This document shows positions 1 to 9,418 of a DNA stretch of 64,000 nt, piece after piece; position 1 is the first letter of the stretch; each line of letters begins with the position of its first letter. The notes under the pieces are model-generated. The model was not told the DNA's origin. It saw only the letters and a program-made list of their open reading frames with translations, and did not search any database. Source of the DNA: Psychrobacter arenosus (lineage in GTDB: Bacteria > Pseudomonadota > Gammaproteobacteria > Pseudomonadales > Moraxellaceae); NCBI RefSeq assembly GCF_904848165.1, contig NZ_LR884459.1:1798001-1862000 (forward strand). The letters are read 5' to 3'. The translations under genes and the position numbers were made by a program.

Positions 1-1013
1 CACAGATTATAGACCGAATCCAAGAGAAGGTTTTGGTAAGTAGTGTCTACAGCACTAATACTATTGAAGGTGGAGAATTTAGCGAAGAAGAAACGGATAG
101 TATTCTACATAGTGCTCCAAAAGAGATTCAAAAATCAGCTGAAAAACGATTATTTAATCTAAAAGATGCCTTGGTATGGGTAAACACACACCGCAACACT
201 CAATTTGAGCCTAGGCAAGGCAAGCCCTTTTTATTAGCACATATTATCCACCTACATACTTTGATATCAAAAGGCTTAGATGATGGGCATAACCCAGTCG
301 GACAATTTAGAGATAATGAAAAATGGCAACAGACTTTTGTAGGTAATGAAAAATCTGGAGGACGTTAGCAGCCCCCAAAATGCCTTAAGGATATTGAGTT
401 CCTCTTACAGGCTTGGATTGAGTGGCTAAATAGCCCTGCTATTATTAATCAGCATGTCATTATTCGGGCTAGTTTGGCTCATTACTATTTTGAGCTGATT
501 CATCCTTTTTGGGACGGAAATGGTAGGACTGGTCGATTGATTGAAATGTTAATATATGAACAGTCAGGGTATCGGCTTTCATCGTTAGCTATATGGCAAT
601 ATTATCAAAAAAATATTCATGAATACTTTGCTTTATTTAACCATTGTCGTAAACAAGCTAAAGCTAAGCATGACCTACCAAATCAATTTTTTATTAATTT
701 TGTGATGGATGGCATGCTACAAACAATTAACGATTTACATAATCAATGTAATCAACTAATTGGGTTTTTACTGTATCAGGGTAGTTTAAATAACGCTAAG
801 TTCAATAAAAATATTTCTGAGAGACAATTTAATACCATTATGGTAATGATGAGCTTTAGTGATATTTACACCTCTGCCGAACTATTACGTATCCCTCAAA
901 TCAAAGCTTTATATAGTAATCGCACGGAAAGAACCTTTTATAGAGATATAGCAGCTTTAATAGATGAAGGTTTTTTATTTGAACAAGACGGAAAAATTCT
1001 ACTAGCAATTTAA
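1..1013 (+). pseudogene. Fic family protein (AMPylase-like), 5' end outside window, broken by an in-frame TAG
   Basis: Reading frame 3 is open from the window edge to 365, meets TAG at 366-368, and continues in the same frame to TAA at 1013. The downstream half has the Fic catalytic motif HPFWDGNGRTGR (about 501-536), and the upstream half has TNTIEG, which fits the class II autoinhibitory motif [ST]xxxE[GN]. The residues straddling the stop (GGR-stop-QPPKCLKDIE) match the usual GG-x-Y-x-PP stretch of Fic proteins, so the stop appears to replace a tyrosine codon. After the Fic domain comes a helical region and what looks like a C-terminal winged-helix segment (about 810-1010). Fic enzymes usually transfer AMP to target-protein hydroxyls. 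With this stop only inactive fragments are expected unless it is read through or a sequence error. The region is A+T-rich, suggesting accessory DNA. The true start lies upstream of base 1. Confidence 0.85.
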
Positions 1014-1141
1014 AAAGGTTTTGGTATTTTCAGCTTTAAAAACGGGTTAACCCTCAACAACCCTATACAAAACTCCCTTAACCTTATAAAAGGGGAAGCG
1101 TAGAATAAATAAGGATACATACATCCTAATAAGGTCATCCC

Positions 1142-1630
1142 ATGACTCGTTACTCTTTAACTCATAAAAAAAATCTAGCTAATAAAGCTTGCCAATACGC
1201 CCTACTACTCAGTTTAGCAGCGCTAGGAACTACTGCCGCACAAGCTGCTATTAAGACGGGCACAGAGGCTCATCCTACCCCTATTCATTTCACCAAAGGT
1301 CATGTGAGTACCGCTATAGAAGGCACATTACCGGCCAAAGCTACCGATTATTGGTACCAGTTTAGCGCCGCTAAAGGCCAATATACTGTCATTAATATCA
1401 GTGCTAAAGCGGGCGTTAGTGAGCTAGCCAATGTGGGAGTTTTGCAATTTCCTTCAGGGGCACAAGATGGCACCAAAGGCGGGATTATCTATCAAGGCTG
1501 CTTACCCGAGACCGGTACTTACAAGCTACGGATGGCACGCAACTTAATGGCTACCCATGGCGGCAAAGCGGGCTACCATACCGAGGTCGTGATATTACCA
1601 CCCTCCGCCAGTAGCGAGCTTTGTGACTAA
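1142..1630 (+). CDS. Exported protein of unknown function
   Basis: A 162-residue protein with a basic N-terminus, a hydrophobic segment (about residues 18-33) and a likely AQA|A signal-peptidase cleavage near residue 36, so it is probably periplasmic or secreted. The mature part contains IEGTLPAKATDYWYQFSAAK, which resembles the opening of bacterial pre-peptidase C-terminal (PPC) beta-sandwich domains; this is a weak similarity. Two cysteines remain in the mature part, in GCLPETG and the C-terminal ELCD, and could form a disulfide. AAGG at about 1129-1132 lies a normal distance before the ATG. It stands alone between the Fic remnant and a convergent tautomerase gene, and I do not recognise a function. 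Confidence 0.7.
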   Translation: MTRYSLTHKKNLANKACQYALLLSLAALGTTAAQAAIKTGTEAHPTPIHFTKGHVSTAIEGTLPAKATDYWYQFSAAKGQYTVINISAKAGVSELANVGVLQFPSGAQDGTKGGIIYQGCLPETGTYKLRMARNLMATHGGKAGYHTEVVILPPSASSELCD

Positions 1631-1701
1631 AGCTTAGTGATTAATAAAGCACTCAGCCCTCAATCTCTAACGCTGTAAATCGTAAACTTACCCAGCTGCG
1701 C

Positions 1702-2088
1702 TTACTCGGCACTATCAGCGCTGAGCATAGCTTTATGATAGACAGTATTTAACTCCAGCACTTCCACACAGCATTGCACCTTGACTCTACTTGATATAGC
1801 CGCACTTAACTCAGCCTGTAGGCAAGCCAATAGGCTGGCGGCTAAAGTATTTTTAACCGCTTCACTGCGTCCTGGCATTAATCGCAGCTCGACAGAGACG
1901 AAGCCACGCTCTTGTTGATCATCGTCCATACCGACCAAAAAAGTCTCGACATCCAACATCCGGGCTTTAATATCTTCAGGTTGTTTAAACTGACCCGACT
2001 GCCACAAGGTTGTATTTAAGGCCTTTAATAAACTTTCTGGATGGCGAATCGTGACATTGGGCGTGGCTTGAACGATAAGATGCGGCAT
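1702..2088 (-). CDS. 5-carboxymethyl-2-hydroxymuconate isomerase family tautomerase
   Basis: A 128-residue protein starting MPHLIVQATPNV. The Pro immediately after the initiator Met is the catalytic base of the tautomerase superfamily, and the length and the C-terminal ELNTVYHKA fit the CHMI family. In the homoprotocatechuate pathway CHMI isomerises 5-carboxymethyl-2-hydroxymuconate. No other hpa-type genes are nearby, so the real substrate is open. AGGAAA lies a few bases upstream of the ATG. It is on the same strand as ybaK, about 90 bp downstream of it, and may be co-transcribed. Confidence 0.8.
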   Translation of the reverse strand: MPHLIVQATPNVTIRHPESLLKALNTTLWQSGQFKQPEDIKARMLDVETFLVGMDDDQQERGFVSVELRLMPGRSEAVKNTLAASLLACLQAELSAAISSRVKVQCCVEVLELNTVYHKAMLSADSAE

Positions 2089-2178
2089 AAAAATTTCCTG
2101 TTGTAATGGGTTATAAAATTGAGGTTAATCACCTAAGTCCATAAATCAGCTGAGCCTAACCCAGAGTTTCTTTAAGCA

Positions 2179-2652
2179 TTAATGGGTTTCTTGAATATCG
2201 GCAAACTGCGCCTGTAAAGTCTTGGCGAGTTGGGCAGCTGGGAGCTCAATCTCTAAGCCGCGTTTACCGCCACTGATATAAATGGTCGCTGACAGCTCTG
2301 CGCTCGCATCGATAACTGTCGGTAATCTTTTCTTTTGTCCCAAGGGGCTAACGCCACCGAGCACATAGCCCGTGCTACGCTCGACTGCTTTGGGGTCCGC
2401 CATTTGTACCTTTTTACAACCGAGTGCTTTCGCTACTTTTTTAAGGTTTAGTTGGCTACAGACAGGCACAATAGCGACGGCAAGTTTGGCGGCTTCATCG
2501 CTCACCACTAAAGTTTTAAACACCTGCTCAGGGGGCACACCCAATTTATCAGCGGCCTCTTCACCATAAGAAGCAGCGCTGGAATCGTGGCTATACTCGT
2601 GAACTTGATAGTTAAGGCCAAGGCTCTTGGCTAGGTTAATGGCTGGGGTCAT
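2179..2652 (-). CDS. ybaK: Cys-tRNA(Pro)/Cys-tRNA(Cys) deacylase YbaK
   Basis: A 157-residue single-domain protein of the YbaK/ProX editing family, which hydrolyses Cys-tRNA(Pro) mischarged by prolyl-tRNA synthetase in the cytoplasm. Typical family features are the N-terminal [28 protein letters not shown], the conserved lysine in [10 protein letters not shown], and [17 protein letters not shown]. Length is normal for the family. GAGG sits just upstream of the ATG. It diverges from plsB across 284 bp. Confidence 0.92.
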   Translation of the reverse strand: MTPAINLAKSLGLNYQVHEYSHDSSAASYGEEAADKLGVPPEQVFKTLVVSDEAAKLAVAIVPVCSQLNLKKVAKALGCKKVQMADPKAVERSTGYVLGGVSPLGQKKRLPTVIDASAELSATIYISGGKRGLEIELPAAQLAKTLQAQFADIQETH

Positions 2653-2936
2653 AAGGCCTCTTATAATGTATAGGTAAGGATTTAGCGTTGCCCCGATTAT
2701 TTTACGGGTTTCGCCCCCTTTTTAGTGTTCAGTTTGGGTATAATTGAGCGACAAATGGGTAGGCCCTATACTAAGCAATAGCGCCGATATATTCTATTTA
2801 ATAATAACACCTTTAGCGCTGCTATCACCGCCCCAGTAACCGTTTGAGCGAACAGTTGTAACACTTTAGCATATCGCTTGATACGTTTTTATGGCATGAT
2901 AAGCGCATTATTTTTGGCGAATTCTGACAGTCTAAT

Positions 2937-5630
2937 ATGATAAAAAACCTTTTTAAGACACGGATGTTAACCCCCAATGCTAAGGCGGCCAAATCTGGCC
3001 ATCCGCCAACGGGACTCTCGCACTCAAACCATCCTATCAATCGACTATACCGCAAATTGTCTGGTCAAGCGCTAGATCTTGCAGTGAAGCCCAGCGTTTT
3101 TGGCGAATTGCCAGCGCTGCAAGCGGACGATGAAACGCTAACTTTTTATATCTTACAAGATTACTCACGCTCCAACAGTGTCTTAATCGACCTACAAACG
3201 CGCGAACATCACTTTCCTTCTGCTCTGCAGAACGTAGAAGACAGCAAGCACAACATTAATGAAAACGCGGCGATCATTTTCTTAAACCATCCCGATGGTA
3301 AAGACGGGGCTACCTCGCCAAGGCTTGCGCGCTTAATAGACGCTTGCACCCAGTATCCAGAGCTTAAGATTCGTTTAGTGCCGGTCACTATTCTGTGGGG
3401 CCGTGCGCCTGAAAAAGAAGACTCGTTATTTAAATTGCTAGTAGCGGATAACTGGGAAGACCCCACGATTACCAAGCAGTTATTCAATATCGGGGTGATG
3501 GGCCGCGATACTTTCGTCCAGTTTCACCCGCCACAAGACTTACAAAGCTTGGTTCGTGAGGCGCATCTGGGAGCAGAATCAGAGGACGATGAAGCAGTAA
3601 ACACCTCTGAGACTACACAAAAAACGACCGCGCTAGTACCATTAGCCGAAGCCAACCGCGAGTTGACCTTGCGAGTAAACCAACAGTTAAATACCTATCT
3701 GGATAAACAGCGCGCCAGTATGCTGGGACCCGATTTATCCGATAAACGCAATTTAATTGATAAGCTTATTTACTCGCCAGCGCTCAAACATGCGTGTGAA
3801 GTCGAAGCCCATGAAAAAGGCATTACTATTAAAGAGGCGCGTCAAGTCGCCCGCGGTTATGCTAAAGAAATCGTCAATGACTACTCGCACCCTATTATTC
3901 GAGTGTTCGACCGCTTTTTAACCTGGCTGTGGACGCAGCTATATGACGGCGTAGAGGTGCATCACTTTGAGCGCGTTCGTGCGCTAGCGACTGACCATGA
4001 AATCGTCTATGTCCCTTGCCATCGTAGCCATGTCGACTATCTACTGCTGTCCTATGTTATCTATAAACGTGGCCTAAGTATTCCTTATGTGGCGGCAGGT
4101 AATAACTTAGATGTGCCGGTATTGGGTCCGATGTTGCGCGGTGCCGTTGCTTTCTATATTCGTCGTAGCTTTAGAGGCAACGCCCTATACACAGCGGTAT
4201 TGCGCGAATACATGCATACCTTGATTACTCGCAACACCCCTATCGAATACTTTATCGAAGGCGGTCGCTCACGGACCGGTCGCTTACTGCCACCGAAGAT
4301 GGGTATGCTAGCGATGACCGTGCACAGCCAACTGCGTTATAGCAATAAACCGGTGGTATTTATTCCGACCTATATCGGTTATGAGCGCATTATGGAAGGC
4401 GGCACTTATATTGGTGAGCTTAAAGGCAAGCCAAAAGAGTCCGAGTCTTTAATGGGGCTATTAAAGGTTACTCGTAAAATTGAGCGTATCTTTGGTCACG
4501 TCCATTTAAGTTTCGGTACGCCGCTGCATATGACCGATTTTATGGAGAAGTTTGATGTGAAGGCGGAGAGTTTACCTGCGCATCGTACGGACACGCCATT
4601 GGACGCCAATACTTCAGCGATGATTGATAACTTGGGTGTGAAAATCATGCAGCACATTAATAAAGCTGCTGTGGTTAACCCCGTTTCACTATTGTCATTA
4701 GTGTTGTTGTCGGCACCGAAAGCCGCGTTAGATGAAGACATTTGCCGCGAGCAAATAGCGCTTTATCAACGTATTGCGACCCTACAGCCTTATGATGCGG
4801 ACACTACCGTCACCGATATGTCGCCGCAAGCGATTATCGATTATGGCATCCAATTGAAGTTGATAGAGCGTACTCCGCATATCTTGGGAGATATTATCCA
4901 AGTGGCAGACAAACAAGCGCCGCTATTAAGTTACTTCCGTAATAATATTTTGCATGTGTTTATTTTACTGTCGTTCTTAGCCGCTTTAGTGGCTCGCAAT
5001 GGCCGTATCGAGCGCAGCCGTTTGAATACTATTGTCGCCCAGCTATACCCGTTCTTACAGACCGAGCTGTTCTTATATTACCCTGCGCGCACCTTAGCGG
5101 AAACGGTGCAGAAGAAAATAGATAACCTGATCGAGCACGGTCTCATAGTCGATATGGGCAATGATATGTTGAGCGTCCCCTCGATTAATAGCGCGCATTA
5201 TCAGCAGTTACTAGTCCTCGCAACCCCGATTGAGCAAAGTCTCGAGCGTTACTTTATGACGCTAGCCCTGCTTGCTCAACAAGGCTCAGGCAATCTAACT
5301 TCTGAGCAGGTTGTGGATCTCTGCCATTTATTAGGTCAACGTCTATCGGTGCTGTATGCTGATAATATCCCTGACTTCTTTGACCCAGCCTTGTTTGCTA
5401 GCTTTGTAAATGCGTTGGTGCGTCTCAATTATCTGCAAGAAGATAAAGAGACTAAGGCGCTGCATTTTGATCAGCGTATCCAAGCGATTGCGCATCATGC
5501 CCGCTATGTCTTGAGCCCCGATGTCATGCAAATTCTACAAAACGTCGCGAGTCTTAAAGACGAAGAGATTGCTAACGCTATTGCTAAGATTAACGATAAA
5601 AAACAACGTAAATTTGGTCGTAAGCGCTAA
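2937..5630 (+). CDS. plsB: Glycerol-3-phosphate 1-O-acyltransferase PlsB
   Basis: An 897-residue inner-membrane-associated enzyme that acylates sn-glycerol-3-phosphate at position 1, the first step of phospholipid synthesis. All acyltransferase blocks are visible: HRSHVDYLLLSY (HX4D, His about residue 362), GPMLRGAVAFYIRRSFRGN, FIEGGRSRTGRLLPPK (about 440) and VVFIPTYIGYERI. An in-frame TGA at 2925-2927 limits the start to the ATG at 2937 or later. No clear Shine-Dalgarno sequence precedes it. It is monocistronic, ending at a bidirectional terminator shared with ettA. Confidence 0.96.
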   Translation: MIKNLFKTRMLTPNAKAAKSGHPPTGLSHSNHPINRLYRKLSGQALDLAVKPSVFGELPALQADDETLTFYILQDYSRSNSVLIDLQTREHHFPSALQNVEDSKHNINENAAIIFLNHPDGKDGATSPRLARLIDACTQYPELKIRLVPVTILWGRAPEKEDSLFKLLVADNWEDPTITKQLFNIGVMGRDTFVQFHPPQDLQSLVREAHLGAESEDDEAVNTSETTQKTTALVPLAEANRELTLRVNQQLNTYLDKQRASMLGPDLSDKRNLIDKLIYSPALKHACEVEAHEKGITIKEARQVARGYAKEIVNDYSHPIIRVFDRFLTWLWTQLYDGVEVHHFERVRALATDHEIVYVPCHRSHVDYLLLSYVIYKRGLSIPYVAAGNNLDVPVLGPMLRGAVAFYIRRSFRGNALYTAVLREYMHTLITRNTPIEYFIEGGRSRTGRLLPPKMGMLAMTVHSQLRYSNKPVVFIPTYIGYERIMEGGTYIGELKGKPKESESLMGLLKVTRKIERIFGHVHLSFGTPLHMTDFMEKFDVKAESLPAHRTDTPLDANTSAMIDNLGVKIMQHINKAAVVNPVSLLSLVLLSAPKAALDEDICREQIALYQRIATLQPYDADTTVTDMSPQAIIDYGIQLKLIERTPHILGDIIQVADKQAPLLSYFRNNILHVFILLSFLAALVARNGRIERSRLNTIVAQLYPFLQTELFLYYPARTLAETVQKKIDNLIEHGLIVDMGNDMLSVPSINSAHYQQLLVLATPIEQSLERYFMTLALLAQQGSGNLTSEQVVDLCHLLGQRLSVLYADNIPDFFDPALFASFVNALVRLNYLQEDKETKALHFDQRIQAIAHHARYVLSPDVMQILQNVASLKDEEIANAIAKINDKKQRKFGRKR

Positions 5631-5714
5631 TTAACTGGTTAAGGCTTATAGCGCACATAAGTCCCATAGTAGCATCTAGCCTTAACCTACATCCAACCTT
5701 AAACCAGCACCCAT

Positions 5715-5748
5715 AAAAAAAGCAGACTCCGAGAAGTCTGCTTTTTTT
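5715..5748. terminator. Bidirectional intrinsic terminator between plsB and ettA
   Basis: GCAGACT (5722-5728) pairs with AGTCTGC (5735-5741) around a 6-nt loop. A7 precedes and T7 follows, so it can work for both convergent genes. Confidence 0.93.
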
Positions 5749-5769
5749 GGTCTAGAGGTAAGGCGAAAA

Positions 5770-7431
5770 CTAGCTGGTAATTTTCTTATACTTCATACGT
5801 TTAGGACCGGCTTCTGCGCCCATAGTCTTTTTGCGATAGGCTTCGTATTCAGTATAGTTACCGTCGTACCAAACCGGACCTTCTGGCTCAAACGCCAAGA
5901 TATGCGTGGCAATACGATCTAGGAACCAGCGATCATGCGAGACCACCAATACGGTACCTGGGAAGACTTGAATCGCATCCTCTAGGGCACGTAAGGTTTC
6001 GACGTCCAAATCGTTTGATGGCTCATCCAGTAAGATAACGTTAGAACCCTGCTTTAGCGTTTTCGCCAATTGCAGACGGTTACGCTCACCACCGGATAGG
6101 CTGCCGACACGTTTCTGCTGGTCTTGGCCTTTGAAGTTAAAGCGACCGATATAGGCACGGCTTGGCGTTTGATAATCGCCAACCGTAATCATATCTAAGC
6201 CATCAGAAACTTCTTCCCAGACGGTTTTATTATCGTCTAAGTTATCACGAACCTGACCGACGTAAGCCACGCTCACGCTCTCGCCCAACTCAACCGTACC
6301 CGTATCTGGCGTATCTTTACCGGTCATCATGTTGAATAGCGTGGTTTTACCCGCACCGTTAGGACCAATGATACCGACGATAGCCGCTGGTGGTACAGTG
6401 AAGCTCAAGTTTTCATACAACAAACGATCGCCAAATGACTTGGAGATGTTATTGACCTCAACCACCTTATTACCTAGACGTGGACCAGGTGGAATATAGA
6501 TTTCTGAAGTCTCATTACGCTGTTGGAATTCTTTTGAGTTCAACTCTTCAAAACGCTGCACACGCGATTTAGACTTCGCTTGCTGACCTTTTTGGTTTTT
6601 ACGCACCCACTCAAGTTCTTTCTTCAAAGCTTTAGCAAACGACTCTTCCTGCTTATTCTGCTCTTCTAGACGCTTGTTTTTCTGCTCAAGCCACTCGGTA
6701 TAGTTGCCTTCATAAGGATAGCCATGGCCACGGTCTAGCTCAAGGATCCACTGGGCCACGTTATCTAAGAAATAACGGTCATGCGTAATCGCTACGATGG
6801 TACCGCTGTAATTCTGTAAGAACTGCTCTAGCCACGCAACCGATTCGGCGTCTAAATGGTTGGTTGGTTCATCGAGCAATAACATGTCAGGGCGTGATAA
6901 CAATAGGCGACATAAAGCCACACGACGTTTTTCACCACCAGATAACTTGCTAACATCCGCATCCCAAGGTGGCAGACGCAGGGCATCCGCCGCTTTTTCA
7001 AGCTGAGTGTTTAAGTTATGCGCATCCCAAGTTTGGATGATGTCTTCCATCTTTCCTTGCTCTTCCGCCAACTTATCAAAGTCCGCATCAGGCGCCGCAT
7101 ATTCCGCGTAGATTTCGTCTAGACGTGCTAAAGCGTCGAGCGCTTCACGCATACCATCTTCGACGTTACCACGGACGTCTTTACTCTCATCTAACTGCGG
7201 TTCCTGCGGCAAATAACCAATTTTAGTCCCGGTCTGCGCACGCGCCTCGCCACTATAATCGGTGTCCACGCCGGCCATGATGCGCAGCAAAGTTGACTTA
7301 CCCGAACCGTTGATACCGAGTACCCCAATTTTGGCTCCAGGGAAAAACGATAGGTTGATGTTTTTAAGAATTTCACGCTTAGGATGAACAAGTTTAGACA
7401 CGTTGTTCATCGTATAGATATATTGTGCCAT
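5770..7431 (-). CDS. ettA: Energy-dependent translational throttle protein EttA (ABC-F ATPase)
   Basis: A 553-residue cytoplasmic ABC-F protein with two ATP-binding cassettes and no membrane domain. First cassette: Walker A GINGSGKST (about residue 39), LSGGEKRRVALCR (about 162), LLLDEPTNHLD. Second: GPNGAGKTT (about 355), LSGGERNR, LLDEPSNDLD. The charged linker between them corresponds to the tRNA-interacting motif that EttA inserts into the ribosomal E site to gate elongation by ATP/ADP ratio. An in-frame GTG exists at 7437, but GGAG at 7437-7440 is placed 5 bases before the ATG at 7431 and overlaps that GTG, so MAQYIYTM is the real N-terminus. Confidence 0.95.
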   Translation of the reverse strand: MAQYIYTMNNVSKLVHPKREILKNINLSFFPGAKIGVLGINGSGKSTLLRIMAGVDTDYSGEARAQTGTKIGYLPQEPQLDESKDVRGNVEDGMREALDALARLDEIYAEYAAPDADFDKLAEEQGKMEDIIQTWDAHNLNTQLEKAADALRLPPWDADVSKLSGGEKRRVALCRLLLSRPDMLLLDEPTNHLDAESVAWLEQFLQNYSGTIVAITHDRYFLDNVAQWILELDRGHGYPYEGNYTEWLEQKNKRLEEQNKQEESFAKALKKELEWVRKNQKGQQAKSKSRVQRFEELNSKEFQQRNETSEIYIPPGPRLGNKVVEVNNISKSFGDRLLYENLSFTVPPAAIVGIIGPNGAGKTTLFNMMTGKDTPDTGTVELGESVSVAYVGQVRDNLDDNKTVWEEVSDGLDMITVGDYQTPSRAYIGRFNFKGQDQQKRVGSLSGGERNRLQLAKTLKQGSNVILLDEPSNDLDVETLRALEDAIQVFPGTVLVVSHDRWFLDRIATHILAFEPEGPVWYDGNYTEYEAYRKKTMGAEAGPKRMKYKKITS

Positions 7432-8020
7432 TGACACTCCGTCTTACAATAACTGCTACGCGGGTACGAGCCCACGATATGATAAAAAATAAGGTGCCCA
7501 AAGGGCGAGAAAAGTAGCGGCTTACAGACTGGCTCTTTCAGCCGAGTTTGATGCTATTGCTTCGCTACGTCCCGTTGCAAATAGCAAGTACCGGCTTTAT
7601 TGAGCACTAGATAGTAATAAAAATAAAAACTGGTCATTCAATAATAAAAAACTGGGCAGATAAACCTGCGCTTATTAAGACAAACTGCGGCTATTATCGC
7701 ATTGTGCAGATAGCCCTGCAAGGACGATTATCTGTTAGCTTTTTGCGTTCTCTCAATGCAATACCTTTATTTTAACCTACCTTCACATAGCGCTAGGGTT
7801 ATGTAGCCTAGCTTGATAACAGAATCATATTAGGTACCATACTATAGGGTGGCTTCACTAAGCGTATAGCTAGGTTACCTAGCAAAAGCCGTGCTGATTT
7901 TATTTATTCTAATTTAGAGTATTGAACTCATTAATAAAGTCTTTAGTTTAGCCAAAATATAGTCTATTTGAGTCAATAATAAAGTTGTACTGTTAATAAA
8001 AAATACCCTATAGTGCGTCT
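7432..8020. other. Divergent intergenic region ettA / ferredoxin reductase
   Basis: About 590 bp with no convincing gene on either strand. It must contain the ettA promoter and the promoter of the reductase-desaturase pair (see 7985-8014). No strong terminator or long repeat was seen. Confidence 0.6.
7985..8014 (+). promoter_or_regulatory. Possible promoter just upstream of the ferredoxin reductase start
   Basis: TTGTAC (7985-7990), an 18-bp spacer and TATAGT (8009-8014) resemble a sigma-70 promoter, though the -35 is poor. The ATG begins only 6 bases after the -10, so a transcript from here would be essentially leaderless. Confidence 0.3.
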
Positions 8021-9316
8021 ATGACTACTTACCGCCCGAAACTTGTTGAGAACGCGTTCGTTGATTTCATCAGTGAGCGTATTAGCCCTTTCCATTCCCC
8101 CTTAAGCCCTAAGGTTCAATTAGTGAACCGGCAGTGGCTGACGGATGACCTGATCGCTTTACAATTGCGCCCCAACAAAAATTGGTTGCAGCGTTTGCGT
8201 AAAGTGACTCAAGGGTCTATGGCTTGGCAACCCGGACAAAATCTAACTTTAGGGGTGACGTTGGGCGGTATTCGCCACAATCGTTCTTACTCGTTAGTGG
8301 GCACGCCGGAGATTTCGCCTTTATTGCCCACCACTTATTCTGACCAACAGACCGTTGGCAAAAGCCAGAATAAAAAACAGCAGCACAAGTCATTAAATAC
8401 GCTCGATACCCTCACCCTAGTGATTCGACCACAAGGGCAAATTTCTGATTATTTAGCGCATGTCGCTGAAATCGGCGAAGTGTACGACTGCTCTTTGCCC
8501 CAAGGTAATTTTACCCTAATGGGTCATGAAGTAAGCGCAAGCCAACCTTTGGGTTTTGTGGCTTCAGGCAGTGGCATTACTCCTATGCCCGGATTGATTG
8601 CTGAAGCCTTACAAACAGGCACTAACAAGCGCCCAGTCACCTTATTGTATTATCACCATCAACACGCTTTCGTAGAATTCTGGCAGCACCTTAGCGAGCG
8701 CTATGCTAATTTTCATTATCACTTGGTGAATACCCAAGATGCGGACAGTTATGTGGCCGCTAGCCGTTATATAGCCTTACCGGTATTAACTGCCACGCAA
8801 CTCGATAACCCAGAATGTCGTATTTTCGCTTGCGGCTCCACCTCGCTATTAGCCGGACTCACCGAAGCTTTAGGCGAACTTGCGCACAATCAAGCGGCCG
8901 CTACAGATGAGATTTCCGTAGCCAATACGGAGTTATCCACCTCGACCATAGCAAATTTAGCTGTTGAAAACTTTGACCAAGTCTTGGCACCGAGCGCGCC
9001 TATAGCAGGGGCTGACTCGTTACCCGACAATGCGGCTATTGCAGCCAGCTCTGCGCCGCCCTTAAATATTCATTTGCGCCGTCGTGGTCGCACGCTCCCA
9101 GTACTGGCTACCTCACAAAGTATTTTGCAATGTGCCGAAGCCGAGCGCATCCAGTTGCCCCATGGCTGTCGCCAAGGTATTTGTAATACCTGCCGCTGCG
9201 ATAAGATTAGCGGCGTGGTCAAAGACATAGTGACCGGCAAAATCACCCACGGTGGCCAAGAGTCCATCAAACCTTGTATTAGTATCGCTTTAACCGATGT
9301 GGTATTGGACGCCTAA
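8021..9316 (+). CDS. Ferredoxin reductase with C-terminal [2Fe-2S] domain, electron donor to the adjacent desaturase
   Basis: A 431-residue protein with three parts: an FAD-binding domain (about 40-165, RSYSLVG), an NAD(P)-binding domain (about 175-290, FVASGSGITPMPGL and IFACGSTSLL) and a plant-type [2Fe-2S] ferredoxin domain (about 345-431) with cysteines in HGCRQGICNTCRC plus a last Cys in KPCISIA. An alanine-rich, probably flexible linker of about 55 residues precedes the ferredoxin domain. Such proteins pass electrons from NAD(P)H to membrane fatty-acid desaturases (DesC-like partner of DesB in Pseudomonas). An in-frame TAA at 7997-7999 fixes the start at or after 8021, and no Shine-Dalgarno sequence precedes it. 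The desaturase gene follows in the same direction. Confidence 0.9.
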   Translation: MTTYRPKLVENAFVDFISERISPFHSPLSPKVQLVNRQWLTDDLIALQLRPNKNWLQRLRKVTQGSMAWQPGQNLTLGVTLGGIRHNRSYSLVGTPEISPLLPTTYSDQQTVGKSQNKKQQHKSLNTLDTLTLVIRPQGQISDYLAHVAEIGEVYDCSLPQGNFTLMGHEVSASQPLGFVASGSGITPMPGLIAEALQTGTNKRPVTLLYYHHQHAFVEFWQHLSERYANFHYHLVNTQDADSYVAASRYIALPVLTATQLDNPECRIFACGSTSLLAGLTEALGELAHNQAAATDEISVANTELSTSTIANLAVENFDQVLAPSAPIAGADSLPDNAAIAASSAPPLNIHLRRRGRTLPVLATSQSILQCAEAERIQLPHGCRQGICNTCRCDKISGVVKDIVTGKITHGGQESIKPCISIALTDVVLDA

Positions 9317-9418
9317 CAAAGTGCCTCTTTAGGCTCACCTAGTGGCTAAGTACTGAAGTGTTATGCAATGACAGTACTCGCCTTGTACGCTAATCATATA
9401 GATGAACAAGGAACTCTC

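Noticed and set aside
366..368. Recoding of the TAG (for example pyrrolysine) in the Fic gene
   Set aside because: Pyrrolysine systems are not expected in this lineage and the flanking sequence shows no recoding signal; a nonsense mutation or sequencing error is simpler.
9368..9418. N-terminal extension of the desaturase from the upstream ATG
   Set aside because: No ribosome site at 9368, while AAGGA is correctly spaced before 9419.
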